From Chloroflexota bacterium (GTDB lineage Bacteria; Chloroflexota; Anaerolineae; Aggregatilineales; Aggregatilineaceae), in contig JAAYCM010000090.1 of the NCBI GenBank assembly GCA_012729765.1, forward strand, positions 1-64,000: DNA of 64,000 nucleotides, given 5' to 3'. This document shows, in pieces, positions 42,539 to 50,060 of this stretch. The translations under genes and the position numbers were made by a program. Under the pieces are notes generated by a model. The model was given only the letters and a program-made list of their open reading frames with translations. It did not search any database and was not told the DNA's origin. Every line of letters starts with the position of its first letter. Within the stretch, counting starts at the first letter, position 1.

Positions 42539-43922
42539 GGGCGGCCTCTTCCTCGCTGCGGCGCAGCAGGTAGCGCTGGCGGGGTGTCAGATCGGCATAG
42601 GCGGACTCGTCATCGGCACTGTCCTCGTCCGGGATGGGCGGCTCATCCTCGCTGATAGGCAGGTGATAGGTCAGCACGCCGGGGATATAGGGCGGCCCGG
42701 TTTTGGCGAGCGCGAGCAGCACCACGCGGCGTCCGCTGTCGCGCAGGCGCAGGATCGAGGCCGCGATCGCGTCGTTGAGGAATGGTGTGATCAGGACCAG
42801 CGTCGCGCCCCAGGGGATGCGCGGACTCTCGTCGAGCAGGAAGCGGTCGTAGCTGCTGCTGACGAAATAACTGACGGCGGCCAGCGCTTCGAGCAGGCGG
42901 GTTAGCTGCTCCGGACTGCGGCTGGGCGGGATGCGGAAGGGCTGATCGGCGTGGGCCAGCGTGCCATTGGCGATCATCCCGACCGAATGGCCCTGTTCCA
43001 GCCCCCAACTGGCGAGCGAGGCGGCCAGTTCCATCTCGTATTCGAGCATGGCGGGCCACACGCCGCGCCAGTACTGCTCGAAGGTGGCGACGTTGAGGCA
43101 GAGCACCGTGCGCTGGCTGCGCGTCGGCTCATAGACGCGCGTCTGCAAGCTCCCGACGCGGGCCGTAGCCTTCCAGTGGATGTGGCGGAAGCTGTCTTGC
43201 GGGGCGTAGTCGCGCACACCCATCGTGCGGCTGGGATCCTCGAACAACCGCTGCTGCACGCGCCGATCACCGAACGGGTCCTTGAGCGGCAGGCCCAGTT
43301 CCGGCAGCGGGCGGATGCGCGGGTAGACGATCAGGACTTCGCGGCGGCTGGTCAGTACGATCTTACGGTCGAACAGGCTGAACAGGTCGCCCGACACCAG
43401 TTGGACCGGGCCGATCTCGTAGACGCCGCGCTGCCGGGCCAGCAGGGCGGTTCGCCGCCGGATGCGCTCATACGAGCGCAGCGAATAGGTGTTGATCAGG
43501 TAGCCCGCGTCGGGATCGTGCTCGGTGCGCGCCAGGCTCAGATCGTTCGCCGGACCGACATTGATCGGCCACTCGTCTTCGGCCTGAAGCCACGAGATCG
43601 GCAGCAGCTTGCGGTTTTCGACGCGAAGCTGTACGTCGAACTGCTCGTCGGGGAAGAAGCGCCGGTAGGGGAACTCGCGCGAATAGACCAGCCTGCGCAG
43701 TGAGCTGCGGCTCCACAGCCACGACACCAGCAGCACGACCAGCATAAACGCGACCGCCGCCAGCAGCGCTTTGATCTGCGCCAGGACCGCGACCACCAGC
43801 ATGATCACGGCCAGGCTGAGCCAGCGGTGATCGAGCAGCGCGCGCAGCGTATCACCGCGCCCCTGGATCGGTTGGACGCTCAGTTCTTCCCGCTCGGCGG
43901 ATTCGAAGTCGAAAAAGCCCAC
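42507..43922 (-). CDS. DUF58 domain protein (vWA-like, MoxR partner)
   Basis: A 471-residue protein with an N-terminal membrane pair (about 30-75), a middle beta-rich region (RRFFPDEQFDVQLRVENRKLLPISWLQAEDEWP) and the DUF58 signature DPSRTMGVRDYAPQDSFRHIHWKATARVGSLQTRVYEPTRSQRTVLCLNV near residues 230-280, followed by a vWA-like fold. DUF58 proteins act with MoxR AAA ATPases in cofactor insertion or envelope assembly. GTG start with GAGAGGGG eight bases upstream, 15 bases after the moxR stop. Confidence 0.92.
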   Translation of the reverse strand: MGFFDFESAEREELSVQPIQGRGDTLRALLDHRWLSLAVIMLVVAVLAQIKALLAAVAFMLVVLLVSWLWSRSSLRRLVYSREFPYRRFFPDEQFDVQLRVENRKLLPISWLQAEDEWPINVGPANDLSLARTEHDPDAGYLINTYSLRSYERIRRRTALLARQRGVYEIGPVQLVSGDLFSLFDRKIVLTSRREVLIVYPRIRPLPELGLPLKDPFGDRRVQQRLFEDPSRTMGVRDYAPQDSFRHIHWKATARVGSLQTRVYEPTRSQRTVLCLNVATFEQYWRGVWPAMLEYEMELAASLASWGLEQGHSVGMIANGTLAHADQPFRIPPSRSPEQLTRLLEALAAVSYFVSSSYDRFLLDESPRIPWGATLVLITPFLNDAIAASILRLRDSGRRVVLLALAKTGPPYIPGVLTYHLPISEDEPPIPDEDSADDESAYADLTPRQRYLLRRSEEEAAHARPTDRVSG

Positions 43923-43937
43923 GCCGCGCCCCTCTCG

Positions 43938-44873
43938 CTAGCGCTCGACCGGGACAGGCACGGTATTGACCAGATCGCTGACGACTTCTTCCGGGCGGCG
44001 ACCGCGCAGGCGCGTCTGCGGATCGATCTGGATGCGGTGCGTCAGTACATACGGGGCCAGCAGCTTGACATCGTCGGGCAGCACGAAGTCGCGCCCGTGA
44101 ATCCCGGCGCGTGCCTGCGCGGTGCCGTAGAGCGCGAGGCTGGCGCGCGGGCTGGCTCCCAACTCGATCTCCGGATGATCGCGCGTGCGCCGGATGATCG
44201 CCACGATGTAGTTTTGCACCGGCTCGGCGACGTGGATTTCGCGCACCTGCCCGATAAGCTGGTTGATCGTCTCCGGCTCGGTGACCGGCTCCAGGGCCTC
44301 AAGCGGGTCGTCGGCGCGGAAGCGCAGCAGAATGCGGTTTTCCTCGTCCTCGTCGGGATAGCCGATGGCGACGCGCATCAGGAAACGGTCGAGCTGCGCT
44401 TCAGGCAGGGGGAAAGTGCCTTCCAGCTCGATCGGGTTCTGCGTCGCCAGCACCAGGAACGGGCGCGGCAGGCGGTATGTCTCGCCATCCACCGTCATCT
44501 GGCGTTCCTGCATCCCTTCGAGCAGGGCGCTCTGGGTGCGCGGTGTCGCGCGGTTGATCTCGTCGGCCAGCACGATCTGGCTGAGGAGCGGGCCGGGGCG
44601 GAACTCGAAGGCCTGCGATTGTTGGTTGAAATAGTTGATGCCGGTCACGTCGCTGGGGAGCAGGTCGGGGGTGAACTGGATGCGGCGAAAGGTGCAGCCC
44701 AGCGATGCCGCCAGCGATTTCGCCAGCATCGTTTTGCCGGTGCCGGGAACGTCTTCCAGCAGCACATGCCCTTCACTCAGCACGGCGATCATCATCAGGT
44801 CGATCACGTCATCCTTGCCGACGATCACGCGCTGGATGTTGTCGCGCACACGGGCGGCGACTTCTGCAATCAT
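43938..44873 (-). CDS. MoxR family AAA+ ATPase
   Basis: A 311-residue MoxR chaperone ATPase. Visible motifs are the N-terminal IQRVIVGKDDVIDLMMIAVLSEGHVLLEDVPGTGKTMLAKSLA (Walker A), FTPDLLPSDVTGINYFN, PLLSQIVLADEINRATPRTQSALLEGMQE (Walker B and sensor) and VLATQNPIELEGTFPLPEAQLDRFLMRV. The start is ATG 44873, with AAGGAG five bases upstream; the frame is open further upstream but that extension is not homologous. It heads the MoxR-DUF58-DUF4129 operon. The substrate is unknown. Confidence 0.95.
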   Translation of the reverse strand: MIAEVAARVRDNIQRVIVGKDDVIDLMMIAVLSEGHVLLEDVPGTGKTMLAKSLAASLGCTFRRIQFTPDLLPSDVTGINYFNQQSQAFEFRPGPLLSQIVLADEINRATPRTQSALLEGMQERQMTVDGETYRLPRPFLVLATQNPIELEGTFPLPEAQLDRFLMRVAIGYPDEDEENRILLRFRADDPLEALEPVTEPETINQLIGQVREIHVAEPVQNYIVAIIRRTRDHPEIELGASPRASLALYGTAQARAGIHGRDFVLPDDVKLLAPYVLTHRIQIDPQTRLRGRRPEEVVSDLVNTVPVPVER

Positions 44874-44995
44874 GGTGACTCCTTGCGAGGGTGGAAGCCG
44901 TTTGGCATGAGGTCCATAAAAACTACTGGTGAGGGGGAGCGTGGGTTCAAAACCGACGGCAGGTGGTGCCGCACACGGAAGGGATACGGCGGCAG

Positions 44996-45775
44996 CTACA
45001 CAGGCGGCCAGGGATAGTTTGGCCCCGGCCCCGGCTGCGGAAAGGTTTTGCGCTCCAGCAGGTGGCGCGTGCGGCGGATCAGGGCGGTGATCTCGGCGGA
45101 CGAGAGCAGGGGGTTGATCTGGCAGCGCAGCGGGCTGTCGGCTACTTCGAGCTGCTTCAGCAGTGTGCCGACCGGCTCCAGCAGATGTTCGGGGATGCAG
45201 TCGCCGGCAAAATCCCAGATCACGGTCCGCAGCTTGGGCATGGTATTGAAGGTCAGCCCGTGATCGATGCCCCACAGCTTGCCGTCGGCAGCCAGCAGCA
45301 GGTGCCCACCTTTGCGGTCGGCATTGTTGACCAGGTAATCGAAGATGGCGTACTGGCGGAGCTGCTCGATATATTGATCATCGAGCGCGAAGTAGTTGAT
45401 CTCCGGATTGTGATCGATGAAAAGCTGGAACGAGCCGATGCCATGTGGCCCGTCGCGCAGAACAGTCGGCGGGACCAGATACCAGCCCAGGTGCTTGGAG
45501 ATGACATAAGCAATGACTTCCCGGTAGCACAGCGTGCCGTCCGGGAAGTCCCACAGCGGGCGCTCGCCGCGCTGCGGCTTATAGACTGCTGTCGCCTGCA
45601 GCTCGTCATCGGTGATGGTGACGAGCGCGGCATAGTTCGAACCCCAGCGCATGACGCCGTGCAGATTGGAGATTTCGCCATGCAGAAGCAGGGCCTCCAG
45701 GCGGGCAAGCTGCGCGGCCTGCCGGTCTGGGCTGGATGGATCGGGCGGTGACGAAGGCTGCGGATGATCGATCAT
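44996..45775 (-). CDS. SCO1664 family protein (PI3/4-kinase-like fold)
   Basis: A 259-residue protein of the SCO1664 family, related to HipA/PI3-kinase folds. LHGVMRWGSNYAALVTITDDELQATAVYKPQRGERPLWDFPDGTLCYREVIAYVISKHLGW holds the putative ATP-contacting Lys (AVYKP). The catalytic-like segment is AIFDYLVNNADRKGGHLLLAADGKLWGIDHGLTF. The activity is not known to me. The start overlaps the upstream DUF3090 stop by one base (TGATG). In actinobacteria the same kinase-like, DUF3090 and phosphatase genes sit together, often near mshC (from memory). Here they stand without mshC. Confidence 0.87.
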   Translation of the reverse strand: MIDHPQPSSPPDPSSPDRQAAQLARLEALLLHGEISNLHGVMRWGSNYAALVTITDDELQATAVYKPQRGERPLWDFPDGTLCYREVIAYVISKHLGWYLVPPTVLRDGPHGIGSFQLFIDHNPEINYFALDDQYIEQLRQYAIFDYLVNNADRKGGHLLLAADGKLWGIDHGLTFNTMPKLRTVIWDFAGDCIPEHLLEPVGTLLKQLEVADSPLRCQINPLLSSAEITALIRRTRHLLERKTFPQPGPGPNYPWPPV

Positions 45776-46284
45776 CAGGTCCAGTAATAGATCATATGCC
45801 CGTTACTTTTCGGATCGGCACGGCCCTGTTTCACGACACCGAAGGTGTGCTCGCTGAGCGCGCGCATCTGCTCGCGGGTCGCCCACAGCCGCACGACTTG
45901 CGGCTCACCGCCGGGGGCCGGATCGGCTTCGTCGCTGGCGACAAGCTCTTGCGCCACCAGGATCACCCGGTTCTGCTCCTCGTTATAGCCCAGCCCCATC
46001 TGCGCCACGCGGAAGAGCGGGTCGATCGGGTCGCGCAGGGACATATCCCACTGCGAGAGGTTCAAATCGCTCTCAGGCTGGTCGGGGAAGCGCTCCTTGA
46101 GATTATCCAGCATCTCGCGCACCGCTTCGGCCAGCGCGCGTGCCTGTTCCTTCTCGATAATCAGCGTGACCACCTGGCTGCTCTGGCCGGCTTGCAGATG
46201 GAAAAGCCGCTGACCTTTCGGACCGACCGTTCCGATGGTTACAAAATCGACCGGGTTGAGTTCTGTTTCCGTGCCTGCCATCAT
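45775..46284 (-). CDS. DUF3090 family protein
   Basis: About 169 residues. The core VDFVTIGTVGPKGQRLFHLQAGQSSQVVTLIIEKEQARALAEAVREMLDNL and the middle FRVAQMGLGYNEEQNRVILVAQEL match DUF3090. The C-terminus is short and reads VVKQGRADPKSNGHMIYYWT. The Cys-rich 'CPxCGxPLxPxGHxCPRxNG' tail I associate with actinobacterial members is absent. ATG codons 46284 and 46281 are both preceded by AAAGGTGA; the open frame extends further upstream but is unconserved. It is coupled to the SCO1664-family gene. Confidence 0.8.
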   Translation of the reverse strand: MMAGTETELNPVDFVTIGTVGPKGQRLFHLQAGQSSQVVTLIIEKEQARALAEAVREMLDNLKERFPDQPESDLNLSQWDMSLRDPIDPLFRVAQMGLGYNEEQNRVILVAQELVASDEADPAPGGEPQVVRLWATREQMRALSEHTFGVVKQGRADPKSNGHMIYYWT

Positions 46285-46378
46285 GCATTCACCTTTCACG
46301 ATCTGTTTTATCACAGACAAGTCCGGCACTGCCAAACTTTCTGTGCGCCACACACCTGGTTCGGGATATTCATGCTGC

Positions 46379-47047
46379 CTAGCGATTGAAAAACGCGACA
46401 ATCCGCTGCCACAGTGACGGGCTGGAGTTTGCCCGCTGGATCACCGGCAGATAGCTGGTATCATTGACGCGTACAATATAAGGCCGATCGGAGCCGAGCC
46501 GGATGATGCTCATGGACGCCGGCGAAATATCGATCCGCTGGAAAAAATCGATATGCGCACCAAGATAGTAGGCCAGGATCAGCTTGATCACATCGCTGTG
46601 CGAGACGACGGCCACGCGCTGATTGGGATGGCGCTGGACCAGCATTTCCAGCGCATCGACGGCGCGGAGCTGCGCCTGCCGAAAAGTCTCCCCATTGGGA
46701 AATTGGGTCCGGCTGGGATACACCTGCACGCTCTGCCACAGCGCCTCGCGGCGCAGCTTGTTGAGCTTCTGGCCCTGCCACGCGCCAAAATCGACTTCAC
46801 CGACGCCTTCGAGCAGCTGGATGATTAGCGCTGGATGGCGCGCTGCGACGGCGCTTGCTGTCTCCATCGTGCGCTCTAGCGGGCTGGAATAGATCGCGGC
46901 GAGGGTTGTGTTTGCCAGACGCTCGGCCAACGCCTGGGCCTGTGCCTGCCCGTCGGTGTTGAGGTGAATCCCGGCGGTCCAGCCCGCGAGCCGGCCCGTG
47001 CTAACATAATCGTTGGTTGCGTGGCGAATCAGGATAATTTCTGTCAT
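46379..47047 (-). CDS. Histidine phosphatase (MSMEG_4193-like phosphoglycerate mutase family)
   Basis: A 222-residue histidine phosphatase superfamily enzyme. The phospho-accepting RHG-type motif is LIRHATNDYVSTGRLAGW, in which the usual Gly after His is Ala. Also present are IYSSPLERTMETA, a Glu-containing EVDFGAWQGQKL and the second catalytic His in VAVVSHSDVIKLILAYYLG. The fold acts on phosphomonoesters; the substrate is unknown. It leads the DUF3090/SCO1664 trio, 94 bases before DUF3090. GAGG lies upstream of the ATG and TGCTATCAT provides an extended -10. Confidence 0.9.
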   Translation of the reverse strand: MTEIILIRHATNDYVSTGRLAGWTAGIHLNTDGQAQAQALAERLANTTLAAIYSSPLERTMETASAVAARHPALIIQLLEGVGEVDFGAWQGQKLNKLRREALWQSVQVYPSRTQFPNGETFRQAQLRAVDALEMLVQRHPNQRVAVVSHSDVIKLILAYYLGAHIDFFQRIDISPASMSIIRLGSDRPYIVRVNDTSYLPVIQRANSSPSLWQRIVAFFNR

Positions 47048-47290
47048 GCGGTCCTCGTGAGTGGGTGCCGATCAAGATGATAGCATAAACGAGTCGGGCA
47101 TCCTAGCCAGGGAGTGTTGATTCGTAGCAGTGAACTAACTGCCCTTAAAACAGCGGACCAACAGCTTCCGAATATCGTTTAGAATGCTTTTATACTAAGT
47201 TTTTGTGCCGTTTTTATTGCTAACTTGAGCAACCTGAACTAATGTTATGTCGTAAGAACAGTATGATGACAATGAATGAGTTAGGTAGCT
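47048..47290. other. Divergent intergenic region, AT-rich
   Basis: The phosphatase promoter (extended -10 TGCTATCAT on the minus strand, about 47073-47081) and the histidine kinase promoter lie back to back here. TATACT at 47191-47196 is a possible -10 for the kinase, with no convincing -35. No ORF or strong hairpin. Confidence 0.35.
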
Positions 47291-48358
47291 ATGGACCAGT
47301 TACAGCTCGCGGCCCTGTCTGCATGGTGCAATAGCTCGAACGAAGGCGTGCTCATTGTGGATCGCGCGGGGATGATCTGCGCGGTGAGCCAGCGCTTCAA
47401 GCAGATGTTGCAGCTTAAGAAGACGCCACAAACATTACAGGAGTTACTATCCCTGGTGGGCAGCGCCTCGCCCGAATTGCGCGCTATCTTCGCGAACACG
47501 GCCAGACTGTCCCATTCGCAGTGGGGTACCCTTCGGGTCCAGCGCCGCCCGGTTTTGCGTGTTACCTGGGAGCAGAAGCCGCTGCATGATGACGCGGGAA
47601 ATCTGATCGGTACGCTGACGATCCTGCGTGACACAGCCGATCAGGGGCAGCTCGAAGTCGTCAAGCATTCATTTCTGGGCATGATCTCCCACGATCTGCG
47701 CACCCCGCTCAGTAACATCGTTGGGTTTGCCGACTTGCTGAATCAGAGCGCTGCAAGTTTCTCGGTCGAAGAGCAGAAAGAATTTATCCAGCACATCGTC
47801 AAGAACGCCAACGACCTGAACCGTTACACCCAGATTGCCCTCGATATCCTGTTCCTCGAGGCGAACATTGAAAGCTTTGAGGTCGAGCCGATTGCACTGC
47901 CGCGCTTTATCAAAAGCTGGCTGAGCGATGCCTGGCACCGTTTTCCGCCCAACCGTCTGGTCTTTAAGAACGGGGTGGAAGAAAGCGAAACCATTGCGAA
48001 TGCGGCTGCTCCCGCGCTCCACAAGATTCTGCATATCCTCGCCGAATTTGCACTGGAAGAAGCGGCTCCGAATGACCAGGTGGTGATCTGGCTGGAGCAC
48101 GATCCGCTCCAGGCGCATCTCGTGGTCGAATATCGCGCGCCAGAACTGGACAGCGCCGATGCGGCGAGTCTGTTCCGGCTGATGCATCCACGCGATCTCA
48201 GCCAGGCTGGGCGGCCTAACCTGGCACGGATGCAACTCTATGTAGCGACACTGCTGGCCGAGCGCCAGCAAGGCTATCTCACCATGAGCGGGCGTCCCGA
48301 CCAGCACTACCAGATGCATCTGGTGCTGCCGCTGGCTCCCCAGCTTGCCGTCAGTTAG
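47291..48358 (+). CDS. PAS-HisKA sensor histidine kinase with degenerate ATPase domain
   Basis: A 355-residue soluble sensor. The PAS-like domain (about 8-115) starts LSAWCNSSNEGVLIVDRAGMICAVSQRFKQML. The HisKA dimerisation helix follows, with phospho-acceptor His near 135 in MISHDLRTPLSNIVGFADLL. The C-terminal ~150 residues occupy the place of a HATPase_c domain, but the N box (NLxxNA), the DxGxG and GxGxG boxes are missing (RAPELDSADAASLFRLMHPRDLSQAGRPNLARMQLYVATLLAERQQGYLTMSG keeps only the general shape). No response regulator gene is adjacent. It may act as a non-catalytic dimer partner or phosphotransfer protein. Confidence 0.82.
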   Translation: MDQLQLAALSAWCNSSNEGVLIVDRAGMICAVSQRFKQMLQLKKTPQTLQELLSLVGSASPELRAIFANTARLSHSQWGTLRVQRRPVLRVTWEQKPLHDDAGNLIGTLTILRDTADQGQLEVVKHSFLGMISHDLRTPLSNIVGFADLLNQSAASFSVEEQKEFIQHIVKNANDLNRYTQIALDILFLEANIESFEVEPIALPRFIKSWLSDAWHRFPPNRLVFKNGVEESETIANAAAPALHKILHILAEFALEEAAPNDQVVIWLEHDPLQAHLVVEYRAPELDSADAASLFRLMHPRDLSQAGRPNLARMQLYVATLLAERQQGYLTMSGRPDQHYQMHLVLPLAPQLAVS

Positions 48359-48482
48359 CCATCCGCCGGCGGGACTTTCTGCCGCTTGACATGAATCCCG
48401 ACTGCAAGTAAGGTTCAGTGTATTGGCCGATGGCTCTCCCACGCCACCGGCGCTTGCCGCATACAGACTGGAGTAGAGTTTT

Positions 48483-48905
48483 ATGGGACGTGTCGTGAAC
48501 GTCAACAATCCCGCCAAGCAGCGCAACCAGTTGATGCGCACGGCTGCTGAGCTGCTGCGTCACCTGAGCCAGAAGCAGGAGCTGGATGACGAAGCGATGG
48601 ATATGGCCGCGCTGCTGGTCTACTGCCTGCGCGAGATCGATGACGGTATCGAGGCTTCGGCACAGGCTTGGGAAAAGCGCGATTACTGGATCAAGGCCGA
48701 GCAGCTTCGGCAGCGCTGGGTATGGACCGGGAACGCATCAGCCCGGCTCGAAAATCTGATCCGCAGCGAAGCCTGGGAACGACTGCCGGCGGTGCTGGTC
48801 GAACTGTTCCCGCATTTCTCCGACATCAAGATCACGAAGTTCACCCGGAATGCCAGCGAATGGCAAGGGGCTTACGAGCGCCTGCGGGACGAATTCAACG
48901 CCTAG
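48483..48905 (+). CDS. Hypothetical protein, mostly alpha-helical
   Basis: A 140-residue protein: MGRVVNVNNPAKQRNQLMR, then helices (AAELLRHLSQKQELDDEAMDMAALLVYCLREIDDGIEASAQAWEKRDYWIKAEQLRQRW) and a C-terminal part (RLENLIRSEAWERLPAVLVELFPHFSDIKITKFTRNASEWQGAYERLRDEF). It is soluble, Trp- and Arg-rich, without Cys-based motifs beyond a single Cys. I do not recognise a family. It lies 124 bases after the histidine kinase in the same direction and is convergent with the LCP gene. Confidence 0.7.
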   Translation: MGRVVNVNNPAKQRNQLMRTAAELLRHLSQKQELDDEAMDMAALLVYCLREIDDGIEASAQAWEKRDYWIKAEQLRQRWVWTGNASARLENLIRSEAWERLPAVLVELFPHFSDIKITKFTRNASEWQGAYERLRDEFNA

Positions 48906-48920
48906 CCGGGCCAGCCGCTC

Positions 48921-49910
48921 TCAGTCGAAGCGTGCTTCGATCCAGGGCAGCAGTTGATCGTAGTCGGGCACCCAATAGCCCGCCTGCCTGCCGATCAGGT
49001 CTTCGCGCTCCAACACACGGCGATCGCTGCCCGGCCAGCCCAGGAACAGGCCCGGCCCCAGGCGCAGCATCTCCAGGATGGATAGATCGGTATCCATATT
49101 GGACTGAATGGCGCTTAGCGCCGCCGGCCAATAGATCACATAGCGCGGATCGGCCAGCTTCTTGACCAGGGCGTCGAGCACCTGCTGCTGGCGCTCGGTG
49201 CGGCGGTAGTCGTCGTCCTGGTGGCGCGTGCGCGCATATTGCAGCGCTTCTTCGCCGTTCATGTGCTGGCGGCCCGGCTCAAACCGGATCGTGGTCGTAC
49301 CGCCCCCCGCGGTGGGAAAGGCGTAATCCACGATCAGCTTGGGCACGTCGATTGTCACCCCGCCCACCGCGTCGATCAGGCTTGCGAAGCCTTCGAAATT
49401 CAGGCGCACATAATGATCGACGCCAATGCCAAAGCTCTCGGCCAGACTGGCCTTGACCAGGTCCGGGCCGCCGCCAACTGCATCCTGCTCGCCCAGCACA
49501 TTGATCGTATTGATGCGCTGCTCACCGTAGCCGGGGACGCGGACAAACACGTCGCGCGGGATCGAGAGCAGGCTCACGTCCAGGCTGCCCGGCGTGATGT
49601 TGAGCAGCATGATACTGTCGGTGCGCGTGACGTAGCCCTCACCGGGGCGCGCGTCGAGGCCCAGGATCACGATATCGGTCGGGCTGGGCGGGAAGAGCAG
49701 ATAGGTGAGCAGGAACGTCAGCACGCAGAACACGGGGACGGCCAGCGCCGCCAGGCATCCGAGCACACAGCCGCGCCGCCGCCAGGGGGGTATCCGCCGG
49801 CGCGGGATGCGGTGATGATAGACAGGTGGGATGGGTCGCCCATCCGGGGTATAGTACATAGGACTGCTGTTCAGCCTCGCCTTGTTAATCCAACCTGTTG
49901 ATTTTGACAT
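48921..49910 (-). CDS. LytR-CpsA-Psr (LCP) family protein
   Basis: A 329-residue type II membrane protein. A basic, Pro-rich cytoplasmic N-terminus is followed by a membrane helix (about 45-68) and the LCP domain: TDSIMLLNITPGSLDVSLLSIPRDVFVRVPGYGEQRINTINVLGEQDAVGGG, VDHYVRLNFEGFASLIDAVGGVTIDVP and GEEALQYARTRHQDDDYRRTERQQQVLDALVKKL. LCP enzymes transfer lipid-linked glycans to the cell wall or other acceptors outside the membrane. ATG 49859 (MYYTPDGRP) is a possible shorter start. It may serve the surface glycans made by glycosyltransferases such as those at 7-8.6 kb. Confidence 0.92.
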   Translation of the reverse strand: MSKSTGWINKARLNSSPMYYTPDGRPIPPVYHHRIPRRRIPPWRRRGCVLGCLAALAVPVFCVLTFLLTYLLFPPSPTDIVILGLDARPGEGYVTRTDSIMLLNITPGSLDVSLLSIPRDVFVRVPGYGEQRINTINVLGEQDAVGGGPDLVKASLAESFGIGVDHYVRLNFEGFASLIDAVGGVTIDVPKLIVDYAFPTAGGGTTTIRFEPGRQHMNGEEALQYARTRHQDDDYRRTERQQQVLDALVKKLADPRYVIYWPAALSAIQSNMDTDLSILEMLRLGPGLFLGWPGSDRRVLEREDLIGRQAGYWVPDYDQLLPWIEARFD

Positions 49911-50060
49911 GCGGTGCCGCCTATCGCAAGGGTGACAGGCAGCGATCGGCCACCGGCCAGCCCACGCTGGCGGCCTGGGGCGGGTGGGCTGTTGCCCGTT
50001 TGGCCCCTATAATTACAGTTAGTTGTACCCGGAACCCCTGATGCAAATCTGGAGCCTCGC

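Noticed and set aside
43938-45275. N-terminal extension of the MoxR protein up to 45275
   Set aside because: The extra ~134 residues are the antisense of the SCO1664-family gene, and ATG 44873 has an AAGGAG ribosome-binding site and the family-standard N-terminus.
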